A stretch of DNA of 46,076 bases from an uncultured Spartobacteria bacterium (lineage in GTDB: Bacteria; Verrucomicrobiota; Verrucomicrobiia; Chthoniobacterales; UBA6821), in contig CAIJRY010000204.1 of NCBI GenBank assembly GCA_903823215.1, positions 1-46,076 on the forward strand. Reading direction: 5' to 3'. Shown one piece after another: positions 20,582 through 29,981 of this stretch (within the stretch, counting starts at the first letter, position 1; each line of letters opens with the position of its first letter). The notes under the pieces were generated by a model. It was not told the origin of the DNA. It was given only the letters and a program-made list of their open reading frames with translations, and did no database searches. Made by a program: the position numbers and the translations under genes.

Positions 20582-21433
20582 TCATTCGGTCCTTTCGGTT
20601 GCCTTTAAGAAAAGTGTTTCCAGATCGAGTTGGGGTTGTTTGGTGGAGAGGAGTTTGGCTCCGTGGGCAGCGGCGAGCTTTGCGATCTCTGCCTGTAGTT
20701 CCGGTCTGGCATTTTCGATCAGGTATTCTGTTTGACCGGTAATCCCTGTCAGCAAATCGAGTGAACCTTCTCGTACCAGATGCCCCTTGGCCATGATGCC
20801 GACGCTGTCGCAAACTTCCTGTACTTGTTCGAGCAGATGAGAGGTGAGCAGAATCGTTTTGCCCCGGGCCTTGAGTTGGAGAATCAGATCCCTGATTTGT
20901 CGTGATCCCGCCGGATCGACCCCTGCCGTAGGTTCATCCAGAATCAACAGGCGAGGATCATGCACCAAGGCTTGTGCGAGGCCGATGCGTTGCAGCATCC
21001 CTTTGGAATATCCGCTGATGCGACGATCTCCTGCCTCGGTGAGGCCGACGATTTCGAGCAGTTCCTTGACCCGATCCTGGAGTTTGCGACCGCCAAGACC
21101 GCAGAGTTTGCCATAGAAGGCAATGGTCTCGGCTCCCGTGAGAAATTTATAAAAATAAGGATTTTCTGGGAGAAAGCCGACCTCGGTACGGCTGGCGACC
21201 TGTGAGCTGGGGATGCCGAAGATCTCAGAGGTGCCTGATGTTGGGGTGACGAGTCCGAGGATGATCTTGAGGGTCGTGCTCTTGCCTGCACCATTGGGGC
21301 CGAGGAGTCCGTAGACATGGCCGGCAGGGATGTCGAGTGAGAGACCGCGCAAGGCCACCACCTGGCGACGGCGCAACGGCACGGGGAAGACCTTTTCAAG
21401 ATCGCGGATGCGGACTGCTGGTGTGTCGTTCAT
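20582..21433 (-). CDS. ABC transporter ATP-binding protein (NatA/CcmA-like)
   Basis: YGLLGPNGAGKSTTLKIILG Walker A, SGYSKGMLQRIGLAQAL signature, LLILDEPTAGVDP Walker B. Confidence 0.95.
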   Translation of the reverse strand: MNDTPAVRIRDLEKVFPVPLRRRQVVALRGLSLDIPAGHVYGLLGPNGAGKSTTLKIILGLVTPTSGTSEIFGIPSSQVASRTEVGFLPENPYFYKFLTGAETIAFYGKLCGLGGRKLQDRVKELLEIVGLTEAGDRRISGYSKGMLQRIGLAQALVHDPRLLILDEPTAGVDPAGSRQIRDLILQLKARGKTILLTSHLLEQVQEVCDSVGIMAKGHLVREGSLDLLTGITGQTEYLIENARPELQAEIAKLAAAHGAKLLSTKQPQLDLETLFLKATERTE

Positions 21434-21434
21434 A

Positions 21435-21707
21435 TCAATTGATCATACGGAATCCCTTGAGTCCCCCCTCGGGTTCCCCCGGGAGGGTGGAGAAGTTTTC
21501 TATATGTCCGGCAAGATGGCTTTCACTGATCTCCTTAAGAAAATCATCAATTTCCATTTCATCCCCCGTGCTAAAAACCTCTACCCGGCCATCAGGCAGA
21601 TTCTTTACCCAGCCGGTCACTTCATACCCTTTGGCAAGGGAGAGGATGGAAGCGCGAAACCCGACTCCCTGCACTTTCCCTTCGTAATAGGCATGAATGC
21701 TTTTCAT
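21435..21707 (-). CDS. acyP: Acylphosphatase
   Basis: YYEGKVQGVGFRAS, GYEVTGWVKNLPDGRVEV motifs. Confidence 0.95.
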   Translation of the reverse strand: MKSIHAYYEGKVQGVGFRASILSLAKGYEVTGWVKNLPDGRVEVFSTGDEMEIDDFLKEISESHLAGHIENFSTLPGEPEGGLKGFRMIN

Positions 21708-21721
21708 CTGGAAAATTCGTT

Positions 21722-23005
21722 TTAACCGCGAATCTGTCCTTTTCCGCGTATCAGGTATTTATAGCTGGTGAGCTCTTCGAGTGCCATCGGGCCGCGTGCA
21801 TGAAGCTTGTCGGTGCTGATTCCTATCTCACAGCCGAAGCCAAACTCTCCACCATCGGTGAAGCGGGTGGAGGCATTCCAATAGACCGTGGCACTATCCA
21901 CTCCATTGAGAAACTGCTCCGCTGCTGCGGCATCGCTGGTCACGATGGCATCACTGTGATGCGAACCGAGTGTCTCGATATGCAGGATAGCATCCTCAAT
22001 GGAATCCACAACCTTCACGGCTAGAATCAATGCGAGAAATTCTGTGCGGAAATCTTCTTCTGAGGCCTCTTTGATAAGAGAGTGTGTTTGTAACGATTCA
22101 GGGAGCAGTGAGCGGGTCGCCGCATCGCATCGCAGCTCGACTCCCGCATCCAGAAGGGCGCTGCCTGCGTGATGAAAAAACTCAGCCACGATTTCCCGGT
22201 GGAGCAGCAGTGTCTCGACGGCATTGCAGACACCTGGGCGCTGGCACTTGCCGTTGAGAATGATCTCCCGAGCCATCGCGAGATCGGCGGATTTGTCCAC
22301 ATAGACGGCGCAAATCCCGTCATAGTGCTTGATGACGGGCATCATGGCGTACTTTGTCACGGTCTCGATCAATCCCTTGCCACCCCGTGGGATGATGCAG
22401 TCAAGAGAGTCGTTCATCTCGCAGAGAATGCGCACGGCCTCACGGTCTGTCGTGGGGATCAGCTGGATGGCTGCTGCCGGAAGTCCCGCCTTTGCCAGAC
22501 CAGTCTGAAGCGCGGCGGCGATCGCACGATTGGAGTGAATGGCCTCGCTGCCTCCACGCAGGATGCAGGCATTGCCCGCCTTGAGACAGAGTACGGCGGC
22601 ATCACTGGTCACATTGGGCCGCGATTCATAGATGATGCCTATCACGCCGATAGGAACGCTGATCTTCTGAAACCGAAGACCATTTTCCTTTGTCCACTCC
22701 TTAAGAATCCGACCGACGGGATCGGGGAGGGACGCCGCCGTGCGGATGCCTTCAGCCATCGTGGAGAGTCGTTTCTCATCAAGTCGCAGGCGGTCGAGCA
22801 TTGACTCGGATAGGCCGTTTTTTTTGCCTGCATCAAGGTCAAGGGCATTTGCCGCCAAAAGGGTCGCTTTCTGTGCGATCAACTCTTCGGCCATCGCCAA
22901 GAGTGCTGCATTCTTTTTTTCGGCGGAGACCGTGGCAAGCAGGCGCGAGGCAGCACGGGCGTTGCGTCCAATCTCGTGTAGCTGAACTGTCAGATTATCT
23001 GCCAT
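21722..23005 (-). CDS. proA: Glutamate-5-semialdehyde dehydrogenase
   Basis: PIGVIGIIYESRPNVTSDAAVLCLKAGNACILRGGSEA, NGKCQRPGVCNAVETLL (catalytic Cys), ARGPMALEELTSYKYLIRG. Confidence 0.97.
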   Translation of the reverse strand: MADNLTVQLHEIGRNARAASRLLATVSAEKKNAALLAMAEELIAQKATLLAANALDLDAGKKNGLSESMLDRLRLDEKRLSTMAEGIRTAASLPDPVGRILKEWTKENGLRFQKISVPIGVIGIIYESRPNVTSDAAVLCLKAGNACILRGGSEAIHSNRAIAAALQTGLAKAGLPAAAIQLIPTTDREAVRILCEMNDSLDCIIPRGGKGLIETVTKYAMMPVIKHYDGICAVYVDKSADLAMAREIILNGKCQRPGVCNAVETLLLHREIVAEFFHHAGSALLDAGVELRCDAATRSLLPESLQTHSLIKEASEEDFRTEFLALILAVKVVDSIEDAILHIETLGSHHSDAIVTSDAAAAEQFLNGVDSATVYWNASTRFTDGGEFGFGCEIGISTDKLHARGPMALEELTSYKYLIRGKGQIRG

Positions 23006-23136
23006 AAGTAGCATCACTTTCTAAACCAACACCGGCAAAACGGCAACCATCGGCATGAATCAACAAAGGAAGCACTGATTAAATCAGCGGTTCCCTAATG
23101 CGCCCCATCATATTTTCTGATTTTCTTTCCCGTACC

Positions 23137-24771
23137 ATGGCTACAAAAAAAGATCCCTCCTTGTTACTCAAACAACTTGGCAAACGCTATATCGAGCGAA
23201 CCTGTGCCGATTTCCCGCAATGGGGCAGCAGTCTGGGTTTTGCAAAATTCGAGCCACTCCTTGCTGGAAGCGATGAGCGAACCCGTCGTGAGCGGATCAA
23301 ATTCCTAGAGGGACTGCTGGACCAGACGGAGACAATCCCTGCTCAAGTTTTGAAAGCCGATGATTGGCTTGACTGGCGCTGTTTTCTTTCCCTGATACGC
23401 ACGGAGTTGCTCAATGACCGCGATCTCGCGCGCTGGCGCAGCAATCCCCAGGAGTGCTGCGGTGCGGCGGTTGGATCTGTTTTTGAACTCGTGATCCGCC
23501 ATGCGGACGATCTGGGCAAGGCCCGCCTGTCCATCGAGGCGCGTCTGGCCGCCATCCCCAATTTTCTGAGAAAGGGGGCCGCGGCAATCCGCAACCCCGT
23601 TCCCCTCTGGACGAAACTGGCGATCCAATCATGCAAAGGCTCCAGGGAATTTTTGGAAACCCTTGGAGAGACACTGAGCGCACTCTCTCCCGAGCCCGAG
23701 AGAACCCGCACCCTTGCCCGTCAAGCGGGGAGGGCATTCGATGCCTATGCGTTGGCACTTAAAAAGAAAAAGCCCGGAAGACCTCGTGATTTTGCCATTG
23801 GCCGGGAGTGGTTTGAGTTGCTGGTGAGGGAACGATGCGGGCTGGATTGGAGCATGCAGGAGATCGAGACGGAGGGGTATCGACTCATTGCTGAAATCAG
23901 GGTCGAGCTTGAGCTGGAGGCAAAGAGGCTTGCTGGAAAATCACGGAAAACTGCTGCGCAGTTGCTCGTAGAAGCCCGTGATGCCTGGACACCCACGGCA
24001 CCGCTTCTGGAGCTTTACAGCCGCTCTTCGGCAGAGTGGCGCAAGCGCGTCATCGAAAGCGGGCTCTTCCCCCTGCCTCCGGGGGAGTCACTCAAGGTCA
24101 CACCGGTTTCGGATTTCATGCGCGATCACTTCCCCACGGCTGCTTACAGCTCACCCGGAGCTTTTGAAAAAAAGCAGCGTGGTATCTTTTGGGTGAATGA
24201 TCTTGGGCTGACAAAAAATAATTTTACCGAAGCCCTGAGGGAAGCCCGTCAGCATTTTGGTCTGGAACTCACCAGTGCCCACGAGGGGTATCCGGGACAT
24301 CATCTCCAGTTTGCGATTCAAAACCGACATCCAAGTCACATCCGCCGACTCTGCTCCCACGCTATCTTCTACGAGGGATGGACCATGTGGTGTGAGAAGC
24401 TTGCCATCGAACAAGGATGGGTTTCAGAACCCATAGCCCGCCTCCAGCAGCTGCATGATGCCCTCTGGCGTGCCTACCGCATCGTGATCGACTGCGGCCT
24501 CCACTCTGGCAAACTCACTCATGAAGCCGCTGCCCTGATGCTTGTCAAGGGTGTTGGTTTTACCCCCGCTCGTGCCCGTGCTGATGTGAACTGGTACACT
24601 GCGGCTCCGACGGTACCGATGAGCTACCTGCTGGGACGCTTGGAACTGGAACGCTTGAAAGATCACATGATGGCCAAGGAAGCATGGACGCTCAGACAGT
24701 TTCATGATTGGGCGCTTTCCCATGGGGCGATCCCTTGGGCGTGGATTGATCAGTCCCGTTTACGGGACTGA
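23137..24771 (+). CDS. DUF885-family protein (putative metallopeptidase-like)
   Basis: AHEGYPGHHLQFAIQN motif, YEGWTMWCEKLAIEQG, typical of DUF885. Start at MATKK (23137). Confidence 0.85.
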   Translation: MATKKDPSLLLKQLGKRYIERTCADFPQWGSSLGFAKFEPLLAGSDERTRRERIKFLEGLLDQTETIPAQVLKADDWLDWRCFLSLIRTELLNDRDLARWRSNPQECCGAAVGSVFELVIRHADDLGKARLSIEARLAAIPNFLRKGAAAIRNPVPLWTKLAIQSCKGSREFLETLGETLSALSPEPERTRTLARQAGRAFDAYALALKKKKPGRPRDFAIGREWFELLVRERCGLDWSMQEIETEGYRLIAEIRVELELEAKRLAGKSRKTAAQLLVEARDAWTPTAPLLELYSRSSAEWRKRVIESGLFPLPPGESLKVTPVSDFMRDHFPTAAYSSPGAFEKKQRGIFWVNDLGLTKNNFTEALREARQHFGLELTSAHEGYPGHHLQFAIQNRHPSHIRRLCSHAIFYEGWTMWCEKLAIEQGWVSEPIARLQQLHDALWRAYRIVIDCGLHSGKLTHEAAALMLVKGVGFTPARARADVNWYTAAPTVPMSYLLGRLELERLKDHMMAKEAWTLRQFHDWALSHGAIPWAWIDQSRLRD

Positions 24772-24776
24772 TCAAT
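24745..24776. terminator. Perfect 14-bp hairpin overlapping a stop codon
   Basis: ATTGATCAGTCCCG TTTA CGGGACTGATCAAT; the TGA stop (24769-24771) lies in the 3' arm. Confidence 0.75.
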
Positions 24777-24799
24777 GGCTAGAGAGTTTAGACAGGCAC

Positions 24800-25207
24800 T
24801 TAAACTCCCTCATCATCCTTTTCTTTCTTCTTGGTCCGGCTCACCAGAAACTCTTGGAAATAGCGGGCTAGAAGGATGAAGCAGAAGAGGGCCGAGGCAC
24901 TTGCGGCGATGATCTCGCCCTGATTGATCATGCTGACCTTTTTAAGGATACGCAGGAGTTCGCTTAAAGATGAGACATAGGCTGCAAAACCGAACAGGGT
25001 AATCATGCTGGCGAACTTCATGGCTTGCCGATGAAGTTTTGGATCAGTCGAGACCACAGCGCAGGCGATCAGAAGGAGACCAAGGGCGCAGGGGAGCAGG
25101 GTCAGGGGATGTGTTGCCCTGGAGGAAAAGAATCCAAAAAGGCCGGCGAGGTTAAGCAAACCTCCAAAGACAAAAGTGATGATCGTTATTGCGGACATGT
25201 TGATCAT
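24800..25207 (-). CDS. Small membrane protein of unknown function
   Basis: About four hydrophobic segments and charged C-terminus (RTKKKEKDDEGV). Confidence 0.6.
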   Translation of the reverse strand: MINMSAITIITFVFGGLLNLAGLFGFFSSRATHPLTLLPCALGLLLIACAVVSTDPKLHRQAMKFASMITLFGFAAYVSSLSELLRILKKVSMINQGEIIAASASALFCFILLARYFQEFLVSRTKKKEKDDEGV

Positions 25208-25330
25208 CCTACACTTATCCTGAGGCCATTGGCTTGTTCTTTTGGTATAGCGATGAATGGTTGACCATAAGAAGCGCAAAAATATAGGTGCCTATCCTAT
25301 CCCTGATTTGACGGAATTTGACCCCGATTT

Positions 25331-25380
25331 CTGACCTCTGACTTTTACCTTTTACATTCCCGACATCTGACTTCTGAATC
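25331..25380 (-). repeat. Heptad tandem repeat immediately upstream of trmL
   Basis: + strand: CTGACCT CTGACTT TTACCTT TTACATT CCCGACAT CTGACTT CTGAATC, period 7 with one 8-nt unit; ends 7 nt before the ATG. Confidence 0.8.
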
Positions 25381-25387
25381 CTACCCC

Positions 25388-25855
25388 ATGTTCCATATCG
25401 TTCTCATCGAGCCGGAGATTCCACAGAATACCGGAAACATCGCCCGGCTCTGCGTGGCTGCCGGAGCGAGGTTGCATCTGGTCGGGCCCCTCGGATTTTC
25501 AATTGATGAGAAGGCGGTGAGGAGAGCGGGGATGGATTATTGGGAGCGGGTTGATTTGCAGACTTGGAGCTCATGGGCAGAATTTCAGCAAGCCCACCCA
25601 GAGGCTCGTCTCTTTCTCCTGAGCAGCAAGGTGGATCGGTACTATTGGGATACCGAGTTCCGCGATGGAGATTTTCTAGTCTTTGGAAGGGAGACAAAGG
25701 GGCTGCCTTCGAGTCTGCTGGCTGCTCATCCCGAGACGACACTGACCATTCCGATGACCGCAGAGACGAGGAGTCTCAATCTGGCGACTTCCGCTGGGAT
25801 TGTCCTTTATGAGGCGATCCGTCAGATCTCGCTCGCTGGCGGTAAGTCCTTCTGA
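25388..25855 (+). CDS. trmL: tRNA (cytidine/uridine-34 2'-O)-methyltransferase, SpoU/TrmH family
   Basis: HIVLIEPEIPQNTGNIARLCVAAGARLHLVGPLGF, VFGRETKGLP, SLNLATSAGIVLYE motifs. Confidence 0.95.
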   Translation: MFHIVLIEPEIPQNTGNIARLCVAAGARLHLVGPLGFSIDEKAVRRAGMDYWERVDLQTWSSWAEFQQAHPEARLFLLSSKVDRYYWDTEFRDGDFLVFGRETKGLPSSLLAAHPETTLTIPMTAETRSLNLATSAGIVLYEAIRQISLAGGKSF

Positions 25856-25868
25856 TCTGATTTTTTCA

Positions 25869-26876
25869 ATGTCCACAGCCGTCATCGAAAGCCGTCATCT
25901 GACCAAGGTCTTTCGCACCTATCGCAAGGAGGAGGGATTGGCAGGAGCCGTACGCGGGTTGTTTCATCGTCAATACACCGAGAGCCGTGCTGCTGATGCT
26001 GTTTCCTTCACGGTGAATGAGGGGGAGTTTGTCGGATTTCTCGGTCCGAACGGCGCGGGTAAGACCACTGTGCTCAAGATGCTCTCTGGCCTGCTCCAAC
26101 CGACTTCGGGCAGCTCCTCGGTGCTCGGGTTCAATCCCGCCAAGCGACCTGCGGCACTCAAACGCCAGTTTGCCCTGCTCATGGGACAGAAAAATGCTCT
26201 CTGGTGGGATCTCCCCGCGCGTGAGTCGCTGGAACTGAATCGCGCCATTTATGGAATCGATCGAAAACAATTTGATGCCACGGTGGGGGAACTGACGGAG
26301 TTGCTTGATGTCGGCGACAAAATGAGTGTTATGGTGCGCGAGTTAAGCCTTGGGGAGCGGATGAAGATGGAGTTGATCGCCGCGCTATTGCATCGTCCCA
26401 AGGTGCTCTTTCTCGATGAGCCGACAATCGGACTGGATGTCATCAGCCAGAAAAAAGTCCGTGAGTTTCTCCGCGAATACAATGCCCGCTACAAGGTGGT
26501 CACCTTGCTAACCAGCCATTACATGCAGGACATTGAGGAGCTCTGTGAGCGGGTGATCCTGATCGACCACGGCAAACTTTTCTTTGATGGATCACTGGAA
26601 GAGGTGGTTTCACGCTTCACTTCCACCAAGATCATCGAGGCTGATTTCAGTGCGCCCCTGCCCGCTGATTTCCTGCCACCGGGCAAAGTGCTGGAGCGTC
26701 ATCCTTTGCAACTCAAGATCGAGGTCGCCCGTGTGGAAGTGCCGCGCGCCTGCACGGCATTGCTGGCTGGTGGGCTTGTTTCGGATCTCTCGGTGAAGGA
26801 AGTGCCGATTGAGGAGGTGATCCGGAGAGTTTTTGGCAAGCAACAGGACGCACATAAGCTAGAGTTCAACTCATGA
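25869..26876 (+). CDS. ABC-2-type transporter ATP-binding protein
   Basis: FLGPNGAGKTTVLKMLSGLL, ELSLGERMKMELIAALLHRPKVLFLDEPTIGLD. Overlaps the dsbD-like start (ATGA). Confidence 0.94.
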   Translation: MSTAVIESRHLTKVFRTYRKEEGLAGAVRGLFHRQYTESRAADAVSFTVNEGEFVGFLGPNGAGKTTVLKMLSGLLQPTSGSSSVLGFNPAKRPAALKRQFALLMGQKNALWWDLPARESLELNRAIYGIDRKQFDATVGELTELLDVGDKMSVMVRELSLGERMKMELIAALLHRPKVLFLDEPTIGLDVISQKKVREFLREYNARYKVVTLLTSHYMQDIEELCERVILIDHGKLFFDGSLEEVVSRFTSTKIIEADFSAPLPADFLPPGKVLERHPLQLKIEVARVEVPRACTALLAGGLVSDLSVKEVPIEEVIRRVFGKQQDAHKLEFNS

Positions 26877-28975
26877 AAGCTTACCGCCTGCTGATAGTAT
26901 TTCTGCTCTTGCCGCTCCTTACTCTGACGGTGAGAGCAGCGGAGGGGGTAAAAGCATCGCTCGTCACGGATGCTGCTGTGCCTCTCGTGGCAGGAAAGCC
27001 TTTCATGGCCACGGTAGTACTCAATCTTCAACCGGGCTGGCACACCTACTGGCAGTATTCCGGTGATTCCGGATTGCCTCCCAAAGTGGAGTGGAAATTG
27101 CCGGAGGGATGGAGTGCGGGGCCGCTGGAATTTTCTGTTCCGGAACAATATGCCGAGCCTGGTGACATGATCATCTATGGCTACGAGAAGCAGTCTTTGC
27201 TGAGATCAGTAATCACTCCGCCAAAAGATTTGCCAAATGACGAAACTTTTGAACTCAAGGCTAGAGTGTCCTGGCTGGCCTGCAAAGAACTCTGCGTGCC
27301 GGGATCGGCTGAAGTTTCCTCCAGGGTACTAGGCCCGACCGGTGGGCCGGTTGATTGGACTTCAGCCACTCTTCCCAAGGGATTCTGGCCTGAGTCAGTC
27401 GCTCCGCCATTCGAGGTGACGATCTCCGGCAAGGGAACGAACCGTATGATTTCTTTCACTGGAGCCATGGGAGCCTCGTATGAACTCTTCCCCGACCCCG
27501 AGCCTTCTGATGGCACGACGGTCGGACATGTCATCTCGATGGTTACTCCCACTGATCATGGGCCGGTGATGCTCTTCACGATTCCTTGGAATGGATCAGC
27601 TCCCTTCAAGGCCCTTCTTGTTGAACGCAAGGGTGATTCACAACTTGCGTGGTGGATTGGCGGAAAGACAAAAAAGGAGATTGCTTCCCCTACCACTCAA
27701 GGGATTGCCGTAGGTGTCCTGCTGGCCGCTCTCCTCTCAGGCTTCCTTGGCGGTCTGATCCTGAATCTGATGCCCTGTGTCCTCCCTGTGATCTCGCTGA
27801 AGATCTTCGGCTTTATTTCCCAAGCAGGGGAATCACCTTCCCGTATTCTTCGTCACGGTCTCGCCTTTGCCGCGGGGATCTTTCTCTGGTTCCTGGGACT
27901 TGCTGTGCTGGTGATTGTTCTGAAGGCCGGAGGATCTCAAGTGACCTGGGGTGCCTTCCAGTTTCAAAATCCGCTGTTTGTCATCGGACTGAGTGTGCTG
28001 GTCTTTCTCTTTGCCCTGAATCTCTTTGGTGTTTTTGAACTCACACTTCCCGGAAGTACCGCAAACTCACTGGATCGGGTGACGACGCATGATGGATATG
28101 CAGGGTCGTTTTTTCAGGGGCTCTTTGCCACGCTGCTGGCGACTCCCTGCACGGCTCCCTTCCTGGGAAGTGCGCTCGGATTTGCCTTTGGCCAGAGCCC
28201 GGTGGTGATTCTGACGATGTTTGCCTCGGTGGCTTTCGGGATGTCGCTACCCTATCTGCTTCTCTCAGCGCGTCCCGGTTGGCGGCGCTTTATTCCCAAG
28301 CCGGGAGTCTGGATGGAGCGTCTCAAACAATTGATGGGCTTTCCCTTGCTCGCAACCAATCTCTGGCTGCTCTGGGTCCTCCAGAATCAGCGGGGATCGA
28401 ATGCGGTGCTCATGCTGCTTGCGCTCTTTCTTGGGTTAGGTGTCTGCGCTTGGATTTACGGAGCGATTGCTCACGGCACACAGACCAGGGGGCGTGCGTC
28501 TATATTAATTGTGACGCTGCTGTTTGCAGTATATGCCGTTTATCAAATTTCGCGGATGATCGTTCGTGAGTCACCAATCTCGGGAATTTTCACGCCCGTT
28601 GGGATCGGTCAGCCGATTTTTAACACCAACACCATTTACTGGCAGCCTTACACACCGGAATCTCTCAAGTTGCTCCGTTCCTCTGGAACTCCGGTTCTGC
28701 TCGATTTCACTGCCTCGTGGTGCCTGACTTGCCAGTTCAATGAACGCACGGCCATCAATGTGCCTGCCGTCAGGCAGCTGCTGCGCGAGAAAGGGATCAC
28801 TGCAATGAAGGGGGATTGGACGAATTCCGATCCGGCAATCACTGCGGCACTCAAATCCTTTGGCCGCGTGGGAGTTCCACTTGTTGTTTTTTATCCCGCG
28901 GGGAAGGGGAGTGAGCCTGTCGTGCTTCCCGAACTGCTGACTGAGAGCATCGTCTTGAGCATTCTCGGCAAGTAA
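26873..28975 (+). CDS. DsbD-family thiol:disulfide interchange protein
   Basis: N-terminal DsbD-like domain, central TM segment with NLMPCVLPVISLKIFGF, C-terminal thioredoxin domain with TASWCLTCQFNE. Confidence 0.92.
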   Translation: MKAYRLLIVFLLLPLLTLTVRAAEGVKASLVTDAAVPLVAGKPFMATVVLNLQPGWHTYWQYSGDSGLPPKVEWKLPEGWSAGPLEFSVPEQYAEPGDMIIYGYEKQSLLRSVITPPKDLPNDETFELKARVSWLACKELCVPGSAEVSSRVLGPTGGPVDWTSATLPKGFWPESVAPPFEVTISGKGTNRMISFTGAMGASYELFPDPEPSDGTTVGHVISMVTPTDHGPVMLFTIPWNGSAPFKALLVERKGDSQLAWWIGGKTKKEIASPTTQGIAVGVLLAALLSGFLGGLILNLMPCVLPVISLKIFGFISQAGESPSRILRHGLAFAAGIFLWFLGLAVLVIVLKAGGSQVTWGAFQFQNPLFVIGLSVLVFLFALNLFGVFELTLPGSTANSLDRVTTHDGYAGSFFQGLFATLLATPCTAPFLGSALGFAFGQSPVVILTMFASVAFGMSLPYLLLSARPGWRRFIPKPGVWMERLKQLMGFPLLATNLWLLWVLQNQRGSNAVLMLLALFLGLGVCAWIYGAIAHGTQTRGRASILIVTLLFAVYAVYQISRMIVRESPISGIFTPVGIGQPIFNTNTIYWQPYTPESLKLLRSSGTPVLLDFTASWCLTCQFNERTAINVPAVRQLLREKGITAMKGDWTNSDPAITAALKSFGRVGVPLVVFYPAGKGSEPVVLPELLTESIVLSILGK

Positions 28976-29103
28976 ATGGCAGATATTTCAAATCCCAGGA
29001 GCATGAGATTTGAGAATGTCTGGTATGGGAAGACCGCCAGATAAAATTGAAAAGTCTTCACTTCCTTCGTTTGATTCGCTCGTTCACACTCGTCTCACCC
29101 TTT

Positions 29104-29143
29104 GGGCTACCTTCGGTAGTCTATCCCAGCCTCTCCCGAGGCT
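29104..29143. other. Tandem hairpins in ppk2 leader
   Basis: CTACC TTC GGTAG (29107-29119, extendable with wobbles) followed by AGCCTC TCCC GAGGCT (29128-29143). Confidence 0.5.
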
Positions 29144-29185
29144 CGGTATTCTGAGTTCCATATTAAAAAATCTCCCTTTGTATTC

Positions 29186-29929
29186 ATGAATTTTAAAAAC
29201 TTTAGTCTCGACGCTCTCGACCAAAATACACCGATTTCCAAAGAGGAATACGGACGCGATCTCAAAAAATACCAACTCGGACTGCTGAGTCTTCAACTCC
29301 GACTCAAGGAGAGTAAACGCTCCGTCATCATCCTCATTGAAGGTCCTGATGCGGCGGGCAAAGGGGGTGCGATCAAAAGGACACTGGAACGGCTCGATCC
29401 TCGTCTGATCCGTGTCTATTCCACGCAGAAACCGACACCCGAGGAATACAAGCATCACTATCTCTGGCGTTTCTGGAACAAACTCCCCCCCTATGGTGAG
29501 ATTGCGGTCTTTGACCGTTCATGGTACGGGCGCGTGCTCGTGGAGCGCGTTGAAGGGTTTGCCACGGATGACGAGTGGAAGAGGGCTTACGATGAGATCA
29601 ACGAGCTGGAACGCACGCTGACTGACGATGGGGCGATCATTATCAAGCTCTTTCTCCAAGTCTCGAAGGCGGAACAACTCAGGCGTTTCAAACAACGGCA
29701 GGCCGACCCTTACAAGCATTGGAAGATCAATGATGAGGACTGGCGCAACCGCCGCAAGTGGAACCAACACCTCAAGGCTGCCGAGGAAATGTTTGTGAAA
29801 ACTTCCACCAGAATCGCTCCCTGGACAGTAATTCCCGGTGATTTCAAGTGGTTTGCACGCGTTCAGTTCGCGAAGACCGTTTATGATCGGATCGCCGCAG
29901 AATTCCCAGAGGTGATCAAAAAAGGATAA
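29186..29929 (+). CDS. Polyphosphate kinase 2 family protein
   Basis: IEGPDAAGKGGAIKRTLERL Walker A, FDRSWYGRVLVERVEG Walker B, PYKHWKINDEDWRNR. Confidence 0.95.
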   Translation: MNFKNFSLDALDQNTPISKEEYGRDLKKYQLGLLSLQLRLKESKRSVIILIEGPDAAGKGGAIKRTLERLDPRLIRVYSTQKPTPEEYKHHYLWRFWNKLPPYGEIAVFDRSWYGRVLVERVEGFATDDEWKRAYDEINELERTLTDDGAIIIKLFLQVSKAEQLRRFKQRQADPYKHWKINDEDWRNRRKWNQHLKAAEEMFVKTSTRIAPWTVIPGDFKWFARVQFAKTVYDRIAAEFPEVIKKG

Positions 29930-29930
29930 G

Positions 29931-29970
29931 GGAGGAGGATTGGCCTCTCCTCCTGAAGCCTTAATGCTTC
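29931..29970. terminator. Two tandem hairpins between convergent ppk2 and ilvD
   Basis: GGAGGAG...CTCCTCC (29931-29953) then GAAGC CCTTAAT... GCTTC (29955-29970). Confidence 0.5.
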
Positions 29971-29981
29971 CACTTTTCGGC

